64,000 nucleotides of DNA, taken from the NCBI GenBank assembly GCA_030540715.1, contig JAUNVQ010000008.1:20442-84441 (forward strand), given 5' to 3'. The DNA comes from Actinomycetaceae bacterium (lineage in GTDB: Bacteria; Actinomycetota; Actinomycetes; Actinomycetales; Actinomycetaceae). Under the pieces are notes generated by a model. That model saw nothing but the letters and a program-made list of their open reading frames with translations, had not been told where the DNA came from and did no database searches. A program made the translations under genes and the position numbers. Every line of letters starts with the position of its first letter. Positions within the stretch are counted from its first letter, which is position 1. This document shows, piece after piece, positions 55,833 through 63,966 of this stretch.

Positions 55833-56180
55833 GTGTTCAATGCGAATGTGCGCAGCTTAACTTTGGGTGGCTCGTGGATACGATCGGGAAGCGCCCAATG
55901 TACCCCGAGTGGCTTTTATGATGACGACGATCGCGTGTGGGAGGGGCTGCATGCGGCACTTGATATGGTCACCCCAGACTTTGATGACGGTGACCATCTT
56001 GACGGACTCAAGGAAATGCCCGTCGCGCAGACGCTACCCAAACAACTGCAAACCTATGTGACATATGTGACGCGCGGTGAAAGATTTTGTGAAGGCTTTT
56101 TGGCCTCTGTTATTGATAGCGGTCGATTGCAAGAAACACTTGAAAGATTCCTTGAGCTTTACGGAAACGAACACAACTAG
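55833..56180 (+). CDS. Small protein, DUF6508-like
   Basis: About 115 residues from GTG at 55833 with AAAGG upstream; the exact start is uncertain because the first 30 residues look unlike protein family sequence. The C-terminal half, LQTYVTYVTRGERFCEGFLASVIDSGRLQETLERFLELY, resembles the DUF6508 ending, where a RGERFCDG-like motif precedes a terminal helix. Function unknown. It follows the membrane protein gene by 38 bases and precedes glmM. Confidence 0.55.
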   Translation: MFNANVRSLTLGGSWIRSGSAQCTPSGFYDDDDRVWEGLHAALDMVTPDFDDGDHLDGLKEMPVAQTLPKQLQTYVTYVTRGERFCEGFLASVIDSGRLQETLERFLELYGNEHN

Positions 56181-56289
56181 ACTTTACACACTCATTGTGG
56201 AGTGGCTGTGACAAGAAGTAAGGACATAGCCATTGAAGGTCAACCTGACACAATCGGCTTGTTCGTTCCCATCTTCAGGTGGAAGTCTG

Positions 56290-56295
56290 TACAAT
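56290..56295 (+). promoter_or_regulatory. Candidate -10 box for glmM
   Basis: TACAAT about 75 bases before glmM; no good -35 element. Low confidence. Confidence 0.3.
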
Positions 56296-56370
56296 GTGAA
56301 CAGGTTAAATGACTAATAAGCATCCTATGGCAAGGGCTGTACAGGCACCGCGCCGATGAAAGGAACACTC

Positions 56371-57723
56371 ATGGCACGACTATTTGGAACCGATGGTGTC
56401 CGCGGACTAGCTAATAAAGAACTGACCCCAGAACTTGCGCTCAATCTGGGGATAGCAGCAGCAAGGATGGTCACACAAAACAATAACATTGCCAACGCTT
56501 CCAAACCGAAAGCCATTATTGGACGTGATACACGGATATCGGGTGAATTTCTTGATCACGCTTTGGCAGCGGGCTTGGCTTCTGCTGGAATGGATGTGAA
56601 CCGCATCGGTGTGGCAACAACCCCGACTATCGCCTATTTAACAGGACAGGGCGATATTGACCTAGGTGTCATGATTTCAGCATCTCACAACCCCATGCCC
56701 GATAACGGCATCAAGTTCTTTGCACGCGGTGGCTACAAACTTGATGATAACGTGGAAGACCACATTGAAGACCTTTTGGGCACAAGCTATAAACGCCCTC
56801 TAGGCGATGAAGTGGGCGAGATTGACGAACGTCCTCGTGCAGCTGAAGAAGCCTATGTCTCTCATCTTGTCGAAGCAGTCGGAATGAATCTAAAGGGCCT
56901 GCGCATTGCCGTAGATTGCGCCAACGGGGCAGCCTCGGTGCTGGGGCCAGAAGCCCTGCGTCGCGCTGGTGCCGACACCGTTGTTATTAATGCCAGTCCC
57001 GATGGGAGAAATATTAATGACAATTGCGGCTCCACCCACCCCGAACAGCTACAGGCCACAGTTACGGCCGCTGGTGCAGATTTTGGTGTTGCCTACGATG
57101 GTGATGCCGACAGATGCTTGGCAGTAGATTCGCAGGGAAACCTTGTTGATGGCGACAAAATTATGGGAATGCTTGCCGTAAGTATGAAAGAACGCGGAAC
57201 CCTTACCCAAGACACACTGGTTGTCACTATTATGTCCAACCTGGGGCTGCTGCTTGCAATGAAAGAAAAAGGTATCAAAACAGTTCAAACCGCTGTTGGA
57301 GACCGTTACGTACTAGAAGAAATGCGCAATAGTGGCTACGTTTTAGGTGGTGAACAATCTGGACATGTTATTAATGCCCATCACGCGACAACTGGTGATG
57401 GAGTGTTAACATCACTCATGATTGCCCGAGCCGTAAAAACAACAGGTGAACCATTAGAAGAACTCACTGCATTTGTGGAACGTTCACCGCAAACACTTAT
57501 CAATGTTCCCGATGTTGACAAGGCACGTGCAGGTGAAGATCCTGAAGTTCTTGAGGCGGTACGCCAGGTAGAACTATCACTGGGTGAAACAGGCCGCGTC
57601 GTGTTAAGACCCTCAGGAACAGAGCCATTGGTGCGAGTGATGGTTGAAGCTGCCACACAAGAAGATGCCGATTCTTCGGCGCAGCGCCTAGCCGATGTTG
57701 TACGTGAACGTCTGTCATTGTAG
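56371..57723 (+). CDS. glmM: Phosphoglucosamine mutase
   Basis: 450 residues from ATG at 56371 after GAAAGGA; ATG at 56356 overlaps that site. MARLFGTDGVRG start, catalytic phosphoserine Ser105 in MISASHNPMPDNG, metal loop DGDADRC, sugar loop GEQSGH and phosphate loop RPSGTEPLVRVM are all intact. It converts glucosamine-6-phosphate to glucosamine-1-phosphate for UDP-GlcNAc and peptidoglycan. It is near glmS, which makes its substrate, with coaA between on the other strand. Confidence 0.96.
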   Translation: MARLFGTDGVRGLANKELTPELALNLGIAAARMVTQNNNIANASKPKAIIGRDTRISGEFLDHALAAGLASAGMDVNRIGVATTPTIAYLTGQGDIDLGVMISASHNPMPDNGIKFFARGGYKLDDNVEDHIEDLLGTSYKRPLGDEVGEIDERPRAAEEAYVSHLVEAVGMNLKGLRIAVDCANGAASVLGPEALRRAGADTVVINASPDGRNINDNCGSTHPEQLQATVTAAGADFGVAYDGDADRCLAVDSQGNLVDGDKIMGMLAVSMKERGTLTQDTLVVTIMSNLGLLLAMKEKGIKTVQTAVGDRYVLEEMRNSGYVLGGEQSGHVINAHHATTGDGVLTSLMIARAVKTTGEPLEELTAFVERSPQTLINVPDVDKARAGEDPEVLEAVRQVELSLGETGRVVLRPSGTEPLVRVMVEAATQEDADSSAQRLADVVRERLSL

Positions 57724-57754
57724 TTGCTATTCGCGTTGAGAGTTCGCAGTGCTT

Positions 57755-57783
57755 CGCCCTCTGAAAAGGTAAGAGGGCGTTTC
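57755..57783. terminator. Terminator between convergent glmM and coaA
   Basis: CGCCCTC (57755-57761) and GAGGGCG (57773-57779) pair perfectly around 11 bases, followed by TTT on the glmM strand. Confidence 0.7.
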
Positions 57784-57908
57784 TCCCGTGTAGTCTCTTG
57801 CGTCTTGCGCGACATAGCGATGCCAGGTGCTTGGCTTTGCGCGTCACCACACGTTGATATGCACCATGTCAGTTCAGGCACCACAGTGTTCTTACAACGG
57901 GCGTAGTG

Positions 57909-59003
57909 TCAGAGTTTCCGCAAGAAGACCTCGTGAATATGGTGGTCAGAGGCCTTTGAAATAATGAGGTCGGCTCGGGTACGTGTTGGCAAAATATTTT
58001 CTTTCAAGTTGGGCAGGTTGATTGTTTGCCAAATCTGTTTGGCTGTGGCAATAGCTTCGGCATCAGAGATATGCGCGTAACGGTGAAAATAGGAATCCGC
58101 GCGCGTAAACGCCGTGGAACGCAGATACAAGAACCGGTCAATATACCACCGCTCGATAGCGGCAGTTGGCGCATCAACATAGATGGAGAAATCAAAGAAA
58201 TCAGAAACAGCCATCGACACCTGATCAGGTTCTTCAGGGGCAAGAGCGGGCTGCAACACATTGAGGCCCTCGACAATTAATACGGTAGGACGCTCAACCT
58301 TCACATGTTTTCCTGGAACAATATCATAGGTGACATGGGAATAAACTGGTGCCTCGGTCACGTGTTGACCAGACTTTACATCAGCTAAAAACTGTAGCAG
58401 GGCGCGTCTATCATAGGATTCAGGAAAACCTTTACGGTTCATGATGCCACGGCGTTTCAGTTCTGCATTGGGGTGAAGAAAACCATCGGTCGTAATCAGC
58501 TCAACTTTTGGATTTTGAGGCCAGCGACGTAAAAGCTCACGCAACAGCCGTGCAGTTGTAGATTTTCCCACCGCAACTGAACCACCGATGCCAATTACAA
58601 AAGGTGTTTCACGTTGCGTTGGTTCGTGAAAGAATGCCGAGAGATTTTCAGCCAGATTTTGCTGATTGGCAATATGTATTTGCAAAACCGCCGACAGAGG
58701 TCGATATACCGTATCAACGTCATCTAAATCAATGGGATCGCCAAGCGATCGGAGGTTCTGTACATCTTTTTCAGTCAGTGGCAAAGGAGTTGAGTGTGCC
58801 AGTTCATTCCATGACTCCAAGCTAAATTGCCGATAAAACGATGGGTACTCAGCGCACACAACCCCGTCCTCTAAGTGAAAAAATACGTCATCAACGGATA
58901 GGCACGACTCCGTTGCGGCAGACGTGTGGTGTTTATCTTCCATCTTCATTGTGTCATACGACGGCGCTGATTCTGGTGAATCTGGCCTGGGTGTAGTAGG
59001 CAT
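57909..59003 (-). CDS. coaA: Type I pantothenate kinase
   Basis: 364 residues from ATG at 59003, chosen because AAGGAG precedes it; ATG at 59024 has no ribosome site. P-loop [62 protein letters not shown] and VEGLNVLQ are diagnostic. It phosphorylates pantothenate, the first step to coenzyme A. About 45 extra residues at the N-terminus (Pro/Ser/Thr-rich) exceed the usual 310-320. It is transcribed toward glmM and away from glmS. Confidence 0.95.
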   Translation of the reverse strand: MPTTPRPDSPESAPSYDTMKMEDKHHTSAATESCLSVDDVFFHLEDGVVCAEYPSFYRQFSLESWNELAHSTPLPLTEKDVQNLRSLGDPIDLDDVDTVYRPLSAVLQIHIANQQNLAENLSAFFHEPTQRETPFVIGIGGSVAVGKSTTARLLRELLRRWPQNPKVELITTDGFLHPNAELKRRGIMNRKGFPESYDRRALLQFLADVKSGQHVTEAPVYSHVTYDIVPGKHVKVERPTVLIVEGLNVLQPALAPEEPDQVSMAVSDFFDFSIYVDAPTAAIERWYIDRFLYLRSTAFTRADSYFHRYAHISDAEAIATAKQIWQTINLPNLKENILPTRTRADLIISKASDHHIHEVFLRKL

Positions 59004-59084
59004 AGAGGAAGCTCCTTGGCTCATTTAGTGAGGAATCTTCAGGGCGCAAAAGTGGTGCTTGGTGTGTCTATCCACTATGTGCCG

Positions 59085-59090
59085 TATAAT
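59085..59090 (+). promoter_or_regulatory. Candidate -10 box for glmS
   Basis: Perfect consensus TATAAT about 110 bases upstream of glmS; a TTGGTG lies 20 bases before it, too far for a good -35. No ribozyme-like element was seen in the leader. Confidence 0.45.
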
Positions 59091-59198
59091 TCTATCTGGT
59101 GCAAGCATACGCCTGCTTACTTTGTTGTGCTTTATTGAGGATAACTTTTTGCGTGGCGTTGCTCGATTGATAGCAGAAAAGCAGGACAGGAAAAGACT

Positions 59199-61085
59199 AT
59201 GTGCGGAATTGTTGGCTGTATAGCTCGTGAAGCATCACGACGCAGTGAAGAAGTAGTGATGGCGGGGTTGGCGCGCCTTGAATATCGTGGATATGATTCC
59301 GCTGGTATCGCCACCGTGAGTAACGCAGGACTAGATTATCGTAAAAAAGCAGGTAAACTGGCTAATTTACAAGAAAAGTTAGAGGGGGAGCCTCTGGCTG
59401 ATGCGACAGCCGCTATCGGTCACACGCGGTGGGCAACTCATGGTAGTCCCAGTGATACGAATTCTCATCCCCACGTGGTAGATGGTGGGGCATTGGCACT
59501 AATACATAATGGCATTATTGAAAATGCGTCACTTTTGATGCGACGTATCCAAAAAGACCACGATATTGATCCAGTATCTGAGACAGATACCGAGGTTGTG
59601 GCGCATCTTCTTGCGCTTACCTACCATGATGTGTGCGATTCGGGAGTGACTCCTGGTGTTGATGCACTGGCTGAAGCAATGCGACGTGTTATGCCTGAAC
59701 TGCAGGGAACATTTACTTTATTGGCGATTCATCGTGACTGCCCCGACGCAATTGTTGCCGCACGTCGTTCATCACCTTTGGTTATTGGCCTGGGTGATGG
59801 GCAAAACTACCTGGGCTCTGATGCACTAGCTTTTTCAGAATGGACAGACCAGTGCCTAGAAATCGGCCAAGATCAAATGGTGGTTGTGACAAGCGACAGC
59901 GTACGTGTCTACGATACGCACGGCAACCGCCAAACACCGCACGAGTTCACCGTTGACTTTTCGCATGAGCGCACATCAAAAGGTGGATGGGCAACATATA
60001 TGGAAAAAGAAATCCATGAACAGCCCCGTGCTGTTGCCGAAACCCTAGAAAACCGCACCGATGAACAGGGATATTTGACCCTGGACGAGCTGCGTATCAG
60101 TGCAGATGTATTGCGCCAGCTTGATAAAGTCATCATTATTGCCTGCGGTACGGCAGCCTACGCCGGGCAGGTTGCGCGCTATGCGATTGAACACTGGTGC
60201 CGCATCCCTTGCGAAGTGGAACTTGCGCACGAATTCCGCTATCGCGATCCTGTGCTTGACCAACAAACACTGGTAGTAGCAGTGTCTCAGTCTGGGGAAA
60301 CGATGGACACTATCATGGCTGTGCGTCATGCGCGTGAACAGGGTGCACGTGTGCTGGCCATTGTCAATACTCCCGGTTCAACAATTTCACGTGAATCCGA
60401 TGCGGTATTGCTGACCCATGCAGGACCAGAAATTGCCGTGGCCTCTACAAAAGCCTTTACCGCCCAGGTGACGGCCTGCTATTTGCTGGGCCTGTATCTG
60501 GCGCAGGTGCGCGGCAATAAATATATTGATGAAATTCAGGATTACTTGGAAAAGCTTAGTCAGATTCCCGATAAAATGCAGACGGTACTTAATACATCCT
60601 CCCTTGTTAACGAGGTTGCTCGTGAGCTTGGACCGAAAACTGAATCCGTTATTTTCCTGGGTCGCCATGTTGGCTACCCTATTGCCCTTGAAGGTGCTTT
60701 GAAACTCAAAGAAATCGCCTATATTCATGCCGAAGGTTTTGCTGCAGGGGAACTAAAACACGGCCCTATTGCACTTGTTGATGAAGGACAGGTTGTGGTG
60801 ACCATCGTTCCTACACCGCGTCGCCCCGAACTGCATCGCAAAGTGATCAGTAACATTCAAGAAGTACGCGCACGCGGTGCCTACACGATTGTTGTTGCCG
60901 AAGAAGGAGATGACGCGGTCAATGAGTTTGCCGAGGTTGTCTTCCGTGTTCCCCAAACACCCACACTGTATATGCCGCTGCTAAGCGCCATTCCGCTGCA
61001 GATTTTTGCCTGCGAAGTGGCTACGGCACGCGGTTGCGATGTGGACCAGCCACGTAACCTGGCAAAGTCGGTGACAGTCGAATGA
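59199..61085 (+). CDS. glmS: Glutamine-fructose-6-phosphate aminotransferase
   Basis: 628 residues after GGAAAAG. Cys2 in MCGIVG is the glutaminase nucleophile, with RGYDSAGIA, GHTRWATHG and LIHNGIIEN. The two SIS domains have CGTAAYAG, AVSQSGETMDT, ASTKAFTAQ and LKLKEIAYIHAEGFAAGELKHGPIAL; the end is DQPRNLAKSVTVE. It makes glucosamine-6-phosphate, the first committed step to UDP-GlcNAc. It is coupled to nnr by an ATGA overlap; the acpS gene often found between them is absent. Confidence 0.97.
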   Translation: MCGIVGCIAREASRRSEEVVMAGLARLEYRGYDSAGIATVSNAGLDYRKKAGKLANLQEKLEGEPLADATAAIGHTRWATHGSPSDTNSHPHVVDGGALALIHNGIIENASLLMRRIQKDHDIDPVSETDTEVVAHLLALTYHDVCDSGVTPGVDALAEAMRRVMPELQGTFTLLAIHRDCPDAIVAARRSSPLVIGLGDGQNYLGSDALAFSEWTDQCLEIGQDQMVVVTSDSVRVYDTHGNRQTPHEFTVDFSHERTSKGGWATYMEKEIHEQPRAVAETLENRTDEQGYLTLDELRISADVLRQLDKVIIIACGTAAYAGQVARYAIEHWCRIPCEVELAHEFRYRDPVLDQQTLVVAVSQSGETMDTIMAVRHAREQGARVLAIVNTPGSTISRESDAVLLTHAGPEIAVASTKAFTAQVTACYLLGLYLAQVRGNKYIDEIQDYLEKLSQIPDKMQTVLNTSSLVNEVARELGPKTESVIFLGRHVGYPIALEGALKLKEIAYIHAEGFAAGELKHGPIALVDEGQVVVTIVPTPRRPELHRKVISNIQEVRARGAYTIVVAEEGDDAVNEFAEVVFRVPQTPTLYMPLLSAIPLQIFACEVATARGCDVDQPRNLAKSVTVE

Positions 61086-62941
61086 TTCGCACCTATGCCA
61101 CATCAATGATCCGCGAGCGCGAATACGCGATTGTTCATGCCTCGCCCGTTGATTCACTGATGAAAAAAGCTGCTGAGGCTGTTGCCAAAGGTGCGGCAGA
61201 TAGCCTTGAATCAGCAGCGATTCCTTTGGAGGACGCCCAAGTTGTCGCTTTAGTTGGTGGGGGAGATAACGGTGGTGATGCCCTGTATGCGTGCGCATTT
61301 TTGCAGGCCCTGGGTGCTAAGTGCGCATGTGTATTGTTGACAAAGAGTGTTCATGAACGTGCGTGTGCCCGCGCCGAAAAAGAGGGCGTTGACATTGTTT
61401 GTCCCAATCTTGATCAGCGCCCACGAGCAATTGCGCTCAGCGTTGTCAAAGTGTGCCGTGACGCCGATGTCATTATTGATGGGATGCTTGGCACAGGCGG
61501 TAAAGGCGCGTTACGCAATCCTATGTTGGCGGTGGTACGTGCTGTTAATAAAATGTTTGATCAGGCAGACCAAGCTGCGGAGCTTTCCAGGGCGTGCGAT
61601 CGTGCAACGTTAAAGTCGGATGGGAAGGCTTCAAAGAATTTCAGAGGACGCCCGCTAGTTGTTGCCATTGATTTACCATCGGGGATAGGTGGTGATGACG
61701 GAGCCGTTGCCGGTGAGCATTTACGTGCCGATAAAACAGTCACAATGGGTGGCAGAAAACCTGCATCGTTACTGCCACCTGCCTGCCATTCATTCGGTGA
61801 GCACATTGATGTGGTGGATCTTGGTTTGGAACTTGACAACCCCCAGGTATGCCAGCTTGAGGCATACGACGTGGCGCAGGCAATTTTTGTGCCCAGTGTT
61901 GATGACCATAAATATACGCGTGGAGTTGTTCAGATTGTTGCAGGTTCTGGTGCCTACCCGATGACCGGGGTGATGTGTGTTGAGGCTGCTGCACGCTCAG
62001 GTGCGGGAATGGTTCGTTTTCGCGGCCCAGAAGATGCCTATCTTGCTGTACTGTCACGCATCCCCGAAGCGGTGATTCAACCAGGGCGCTACCAGGCACA
62101 ACTTATTGGCCCAGGAATTGCCCCTACTGATCGGCGTAGAGTAAGTGAAGCCGTTGAATTGGCAAAACAAAGCCTTGCCTCCGATATTCCGCTGGTATTG
62201 GATGCGGGAGCCCTGCAACTGTTTACTCGGATTTTTCCCTCTGGGCGAGTGCGCAATAATCGCTGCGTCGTAGTGACACCCCACGCCGGTGAGGCTGCAC
62301 AATTGCTGTCCGAACTTGGTGAAGGTGAAGGCCGTGGCGGTATTTCGCGTGCCGAAGTAGAAGAAGAGCCGTATCGTTGGGCACACACATTAGCGGAAAT
62401 AACGCGTTCGACAGTAGTGCTGAAGGGTGCGGCAACAGTTATTGCCTCGCCATTTGCCGCCCATTCCTTTGGGGATCGTATTCACGGTATTGCGCCTGAA
62501 AGCACGGCTAGTAAGGGTGATGGTAAAGCGCGGACCAGTAGAAGCAGAGCAAGCCAGTATCAAACGTTTGTTGGTAAAGATGCTCCTGGGTGGACGGGAA
62601 CTGCAGGTGCCGGTGATGTTCTTGCAGGGATTGTGACGACGCTGCTGGCAGGTGCGCAGGCGCGCGAAGAGAAACTTGGCAAGATATTGAATCCCGGTGA
62701 TGCGGCCTATATTGCTGCCAGCGCTGTGTGGCTCCATTCCATTGCGGCACGTATGGCGTGTGGCATGATGCCAAGAGTTGGTGGTGTCACAGGTGATGGC
62801 TTTGCAGAGGGAGCGACTAACAATGTTTCACCTATGATTGGCGCCGCGATGTCGCGAATCGGTCACCCTATCGTTGCCTCTGATATTGCGTGCCACATTC
62901 CCTACGCTATTGAATATGCGTTAGCCAGTGCCCTTTCTTAG
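61082..62941 (+). CDS. nnr: Bifunctional NAD(P)H-hydrate epimerase / dehydratase
   Basis: 619 residues. The N-terminal YjeF_N epimerase domain has VALVGGGDNGGDALYACAFL and DLPSGIGGDDG. The C-terminal YjeF_C (ribokinase-like) dehydratase has HKYTRGVVQIVAGSGAYPM, VLDAGALQL, VTPHAGEAAQLL and the GWTGTAGAGDVLAGIV catalytic loop. It repairs hydrated NADH/NADPH. Long for the family (usually 470-520); extra segments lie before DLPSG (about 160-190) and before the catalytic loop (about 460-495), both Ser/Lys/Arg-rich. Confidence 0.93.
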   Translation: MIRTYATSMIREREYAIVHASPVDSLMKKAAEAVAKGAADSLESAAIPLEDAQVVALVGGGDNGGDALYACAFLQALGAKCACVLLTKSVHERACARAEKEGVDIVCPNLDQRPRAIALSVVKVCRDADVIIDGMLGTGGKGALRNPMLAVVRAVNKMFDQADQAAELSRACDRATLKSDGKASKNFRGRPLVVAIDLPSGIGGDDGAVAGEHLRADKTVTMGGRKPASLLPPACHSFGEHIDVVDLGLELDNPQVCQLEAYDVAQAIFVPSVDDHKYTRGVVQIVAGSGAYPMTGVMCVEAAARSGAGMVRFRGPEDAYLAVLSRIPEAVIQPGRYQAQLIGPGIAPTDRRRVSEAVELAKQSLASDIPLVLDAGALQLFTRIFPSGRVRNNRCVVVTPHAGEAAQLLSELGEGEGRGGISRAEVEEEPYRWAHTLAEITRSTVVLKGAATVIASPFAAHSFGDRIHGIAPESTASKGDGKARTSRSRASQYQTFVGKDAPGWTGTAGAGDVLAGIVTTLLAGAQAREEKLGKILNPGDAAYIAASAVWLHSIAARMACGMMPRVGGVTGDGFAEGATNNVSPMIGAAMSRIGHPIVASDIACHIPYAIEYALASALS

Positions 62942-62974
62942 GTAGTTGGGGAAGTGCACCGTGAGGATACTGTG

Positions 62975-63489
62975 ATGAAATTGACGACTGTGCATCTTCA
63001 CCTTGTCCGCGTGTGCTTCGATGATCAAGATGATCTGTTTCCCCATCCATTGTGACCCGCGGACCTACCGGCATCGTCCAGATTTAGTGATGAAAACTCG
63101 TGAACAGGTTCAATAGCAAATACGTAGTGGGAAGCGCGATTGTATGAATATCGGCTTGCTTATTTTGCGTTCTTCCTTGCAAACGGCACGGTGATGGGTT
63201 TCACTGGGGTTCGAGTTAGTGACGATTCATTGCCGTTACACCTTCACGTATATTTCCGTTTCGATCCGGACTATCAAGGCCAAGGATCTGTTTGTGAGGC
63301 AGACAAGGCTGCAATCGATTTTGGTCACCAGAAATCCCAGATTTGGCAGAATGGCCGGTTATTGCACCAAATAATCCCGGATCAAGAACACTTGCGAAAA
63401 AACTTGGGTTCACACGAGTGAAGAATCTTGAAATTGGGCCCGGTGTTCTGGTTTATATCAAGGATGCGTATGCGTCACGCGCAATGTGA
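62975..63489 (+). pseudogene. Decayed GNAT-family N-acetyltransferase gene
   Basis: A GNAT protein can be followed across three frames. From 62975: MKLTTVHLHLVRVCFDDQDD. From 63045, after a CCCC run: IHCDPRTYRHRPDLVMKTRE, then TAG at 63114. From about 63137: RLAYFAFFLANGTVMGFTGV ... LHLHVYFRFDPDYQGQG ... EADKAAIDFG. From about 63337: PDLAEWPVIAPNNPGSRTLA ... KKLGFTRV, ending at 63489. The QGQG acetyl-CoA loop and the NNPGSRTLAKKLGF helix identify the family. At least three frameshifts and one stop make it non-functional. Confidence 0.75.
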
Positions 63490-63579
63490 AACTACAAAGG
63501 GCATCCTTGTTGTGTCAAGGGATGCCAAGCACTTCGATTCATCCCGCGAAACTACAAAATAATGCCCGCGAAACTGCAA
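63488..63579 (+). repeat. Three copies of a GAAACTRCAA motif
   Basis: GAAACTACAA at 63488-63497 and 63548-63557 and GAAACTGCAA at 63570-63579; the last two are preceded by CCCGC, giving a 15-base direct repeat at 22-base spacing. A hairpin (63500-63526, GGCATCC/GGATGCC) lies between the first and second. Confidence 0.5.
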
Positions 63580-63587
63580 TAAATGGA

Positions 63588-63619
63588 AAGCTGAGCCGCA
63601 GAGAGCAGCGGCTCAGCTT
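63588..63619. terminator. Strong hairpin
   Basis: AAGCTGAGCCGC and GCGGCTCAGCTT form a perfect 12-bp stem around an 8-base loop, followed by CT. Likely a terminator for transcripts from glmS-nnr or from the next region. Confidence 0.7.
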
Positions 63620-63644
63620 CTATCAACTAAATAGTGAAAGAGAT

Positions 63645-63698
63645 CATCTGGAAAACAAGGGAAAACCTCAATACATATTGTGTTGTATTTTCCAGATG
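63645..63698 (+). terminator. Second hairpin with T-rich tail
   Basis: CATCTGGAAAA (63645-63655) pairs with TTTTCCAGATG (63688-63698); inner AATACA/TGTATT can also pair. GGTGTTTTTATTA follows. Confidence 0.5.
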
Positions 63699-63837
63699 GT
63701 GTTTTTATTATACCAAGGGAAAGCGACTCTTTTGATTGAACTGTCGTTAGTGCAGCCAAACGAAGGTCTATGAGGCTAAAAGTAGGTGTGTGGAGCTAAA
63801 ATAGGGATACTTAGCAATATCTGACCTGATGAAATGA

Positions 63838-63913
63838 ACCTTGCGCTTTACTTTACACTTTACCTTACACAAAGCGAGGTGAAGTGTAAGGTCTGGTGTA
63901 AGGTTACTAAGGT
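63838..63913. repeat. Iteron-like array, 9-base motif at 12-base period on both strands
   Basis: Motif GTGTAAGGT. Minus-strand copies: ACCTTGCGC (63838-63846, degenerate), ACTTTACAC (63850-63858), ACCTTACAC (63862-63870), each 12 bases apart. Plus-strand copies: a degenerate AAGCGAGGT (63872-63880), GTGTAAGGT (63884-63892) and GTGTAAGGT (63896-63904), again 12 apart, and a trailing CTAAGGT ending at 63913. The two groups face each other. It lies just upstream of a possible promoter (63932-63959). Confidence 0.65.
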
Positions 63914-63931
63914 ACCTTTGAGCAAGCGCCC

Positions 63932-63959
63932 TTGTGTCAGGGCTTGCGAGGGCTACACT
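63932..63959 (+). promoter_or_regulatory. Candidate promoter near window end
   Basis: TTGTGT (63932-63937) and TACACT (63954-63959) at 16 bases, 7 bases before a GTG at 63967. The layout matches the leaderless genes elsewhere in the window. Confidence 0.45.
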
Positions 63960-63966
63960 GGAAGCA

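Noticed and set aside
59098..59198. glmS ribozyme in the glmS leader
   Set aside because: The leader is only about 100 bases, and the ribozyme core sequences are not visible.
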